Assembly: GCF_003696345.1 (NCBI RefSeq)
Contig: NZ_RFLX01000024.1
Span: forward strand, 1-57,363
DNA length: 57,363 bases
Direction: 5' to 3'
From: Teichococcus wenyumeiae
Lineage (GTDB): Bacteria; Pseudomonadota; Alphaproteobacteria; Acetobacterales; Acetobacteraceae
Part shown: one piece after another, positions 55,853 to 57,363 of the stretch
Position numbering within the stretch: position 1 is the stretch's first letter
Layout: each line of letters opens with the position of its first letter
Program-made: the position numbers and the translations under genes
The notes under the pieces: generated by a model
What the model saw: the letters and a program-made list of their open reading frames with translations, nothing else
What the model was told of the DNA's origin: nothing
Databases searched by the model: none

Positions 55853-57067
55853 ATGTCAGCGACCGTGGCGCAGCGGGTCAGGAACCGGACCCAGTCCCTG
55901 GATGTCGGCCGTGGCATCTCCGCCATGCTGGTCGTCCTGTTCCACGGCCTGCTCGTCTTCAGGGTCAATGGGGCGGATAACCCTCATCTTCTTCCGCTGG
56001 ACCTCGGCAACCCCTGGCTGGTGCTGCAGCACCTGCTGCTGGCGGTGGCCAACGGGCCAGCCTATGTGACATTCTTCTTCGTGCTGAGCGGCACGGTTCT
56101 GGCTCTTTCCCTGGACCGTGACCCGCCCGCCCATCCCGGCGCGGTGCTGGGCTATCTGGTCAAGCGCGGCTTCCGCCTTTACCCGATGCTGCTCTTCACC
56201 GCCGCCGCCGCCGCGCTGCTGCAGCTCTATTACTTTGAGCCCCATGTCTATTCGCAGGCCACCGGCTGGTTCAACGATGGCTACAAGATCGACCTGCCGA
56301 GCCTGCCGGCGGAATTCCTGGCGAATGCCCAGGGCCGCAGCGCCACCCTCAACGGGCCGGCATGGTCGATCAAGGTGGAGATCCTGGCTTCCGCTGTCTT
56401 CCCGCTTCTGTACTGGCTCTCGCTGACCCCGGCACGCGCCATGGTGACGGCGCCGCTGCTCGTCGCAGCCATGTTCCTGGCGCCCGGCGGGGCAATGCAG
56501 TGGCACTACATGAACGTCTTCCTGTTCTGCTTCTTCGTCGGCGCACTGGTGCCGCGCTGGGGCTGGAAGGTGGCGGCGCTGCTGCGGCAGATGGGCGGCT
56601 GGCCCCGTGTCGCACTGCTGGCCGCGCTGGTGCTGGTCTTCATGTTCTCGCGGCGGCTGCTGGCGCCCACCGCCTTCGCACCGCCCCTGGTGGTGGTGCT
56701 GGAATCCCTGGCGGCCGGTGTCGGCGTGGTGCTGCTGCTGCACGGGCGGGAACGCGCCTTCTTCCACGCGGCACCCATGGAACTTCTGGCCAGGCTGTCC
56801 TTCGGAATCTACCTGCTGCATGTCGTGGTGCTCAGCGTCCTCGGCCATGCGGTGTTTCCCTTCCTGCCGGAGCACCTGGGGCCGGCGCAAGCCCTCGGCT
56901 TCGGCCTGCTGCTCACCCTGGCAACGCTGGGCGTCACGGTGCTGGTCGCCTGGGTGCTGCATGGCGTTCTGGAGCATCCGATGCAGCAGCTCGGCCGTGC
57001 CATTGCCTCCCGCATGGCCAGAATGCCGGGCGACCTGCTCGTGAGGCCTTTGCGATCCCGGCGCTGA
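55853..57067 (+). CDS. Acyltransferase family 3 (OafA-like) membrane protein
   Basis: 404 residues with about ten helices. The hallmark N-terminus is SLDVGRGISAMLVVLFHG with the catalytic His, and NGPAWSIKVEI is the second conserved segment. Such enzymes O-acetylate or acylate exported sugars. The ATG at 55853 has AAAGGGA at -8; the ATG at 55847 would sit on top of the ribosome site. Follows the GT-C gene by 42 bases, completing the decoration operon. Confidence 0.92.
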   Translation: MSATVAQRVRNRTQSLDVGRGISAMLVVLFHGLLVFRVNGADNPHLLPLDLGNPWLVLQHLLLAVANGPAYVTFFFVLSGTVLALSLDRDPPAHPGAVLGYLVKRGFRLYPMLLFTAAAAALLQLYYFEPHVYSQATGWFNDGYKIDLPSLPAEFLANAQGRSATLNGPAWSIKVEILASAVFPLLYWLSLTPARAMVTAPLLVAAMFLAPGGAMQWHYMNVFLFCFFVGALVPRWGWKVAALLRQMGGWPRVALLAALVLVFMFSRRLLAPTAFAPPLVVVLESLAAGVGVVLLLHGRERAFFHAAPMELLARLSFGIYLLHVVVLSVLGHAVFPFLPEHLGPAQALGFGLLLTLATLGVTVLVAWVLHGVLEHPMQQLGRAIASRMARMPGDLLVRPLRSRR

Positions 57068-57229
57068 CATGAAGGAGCAGCACGCCGCATGGCTGGACTA
57101 ATACGGCACCTGCGAGGCGGTTCATGCAGTAGAGATCTGGAGCTTCCATCATGGCACTGGCCTCCGCCGTCCCGGAGGCCAGCACCCGTTGCAATTCATC
57201 ATGGCGCCACTTGGCTTCTGCCAAAAAGC

Positions 57230-57258
57230 GTCGGCCGCTGCGGCGCGCAGCGGCCGAC
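57230..57258 (-). terminator. Intrinsic-terminator-like hairpin read on the minus strand
   Basis: GTCGGCCGCTGCG (57230-57242) and CGCAGCGGCCGAC (57246-57258) form a perfect 13-bp stem with a 3-base loop. On the minus strand GCTTTTTGG follows, a classical U-tract. On the plus strand no T-run follows; the stem sits just ahead of the last gene. Confidence 0.55.
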
Positions 57259-57271
57259 CGGGAGATGAGAC

Positions 57272-57363
57272 ATGGATAATCCACCGGTAGCGGTTTCCGA
57301 CGCGGCGTCGGTGACCAAGGGCAAGGTGCTGGTGGCGACCGGCGACGTGCTGCTGAACGACAG
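57272..57363 (+). CDS. Start of a probable repeat-rich Ig/cadherin-like secreted protein (cut by window edge)
   Basis: ATG at 57272 with GGGAG 7 bases upstream opens a frame beginning MDNPPVAVSDAASVTKG and ending in ATGDVLLNDS at the window edge. The VLLNDS element is the first strand motif of tandem-95/VCBS or cadherin-like (Big_9-type) repeats in large bacterial adhesins and secreted RTX-type proteins. No signal peptide is seen, which fits type I secretion. Family assignment rests on about 30 residues only. Confidence 0.5.
   Translation, partial: MDNPPVAVSDAASVTKGKVLVATGDVLLND

Noticed and set aside
57089-57271. Small plus-strand ORF with AAGGAG upstream
   Set aside because: Pro/Arg/His-rich translation with no motif and long ribosome-site spacing; probably chance.
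56934-57284. 116-codon minus-strand frame at the right edge
   Set aside because: Part is helical and protein-like, but it overlaps the acyltransferase gene end and contains the terminator-like hairpin; no family recognised.

Overview
The window is about 57 kb of GC-rich DNA (third codon positions strongly G/C) from an alphaproteobacterium. The gene style (many orphan Bug/TctC receptors, Tat-type signal peptides on periplasmic binding proteins, high GC) suggests an Acetobacteraceae member such as Roseomonas. That assignment is an inference from composition and gene content, not from a marker gene. No rRNA, tRNA, CRISPR array or intact insertion sequence was seen.

Region 1 (about 1-17 kb) is a catabolic and transport block. 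It opens with the possible C-terminal end of an unidentified protein, a Bug receptor, a DMT-family exporter and sdaA (L-serine dehydratase). It is dominated by a tightly packed 12-gene minus-strand operon running from a GntR/UTRA regulator (start 17031) to a flavoprotein (stop 3685): GntR, a complete LivJHMGF ABC importer, an MmgE/PrpD protein, an isocitrate-lyase/PEP-mutase-family lyase, hydantoinase subunits B and A, an isochorismatase-like protein lacking the usual cysteine, and an FAD dehydrogenase. Eight junctions are 4-base start/stop overlaps. It looks like import and ring-opening catabolism of one small, probably cyclic amide or imide, carboxylate; the substrate is unknown. A palindrome lies over the predicted operon promoter.

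Region 2 (about 17-23 kb) has two more Bug receptors, a class II aldolase, a 3-hydroxybenzoate 4-monooxygenase-like flavoprotein and a MarR regulator. Related inverted repeats followed by a shared 11-base block lie over the predicted promoters of the monooxygenase and of the aldolase unit. The aldolase is preceded by a 21-codon leader ORF with a near-perfect Shine-Dalgarno whose stop overlaps the aldolase start.

Region 3 (about 23-24.3 kb) is a 1.3 kb gap with an AT-rich core and no recognisable gene; it marks the change of theme.

Region 4 (about 24.3-52 kb) is a Wzx/Wzy-type exopolysaccharide locus. It has a LuxR-type regulator with a degenerate receiver, an outer-membrane beta-barrel protein, a Wza-like lipoprotein, a lytic transglycosylase, UDP-glucose dehydrogenase, UDP-glucuronate decarboxylase, several epimerases, an initiating sugar transferase, a Wzc/ExoP-like co-polymerase with altered Walker motifs, Wzx, a Wzy/ligase-like protein, glycosyltransferases and a Gfo/Idh-SDR fusion. 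Two paralogous right-handed beta-helix proteins, one with and one without a signal peptide, lie at 24.3 kb and 44 kb. The sugar set predicts a polymer with glucuronate, xylose and galactose-type residues.

Region 5 (about 52-57 kb) is a lipid-linked sugar module: an HAD phosphatase divergent from a UbiA-family (decaprenyl-phosphate phosphoribosyltransferase-like) protein, then GtrA, a GT-C membrane glycosyltransferase and an acyltransferase-3. It probably decorates the surface glycan. The window ends in the first codons of what looks like a repeat-rich Ig/cadherin-like secreted protein.
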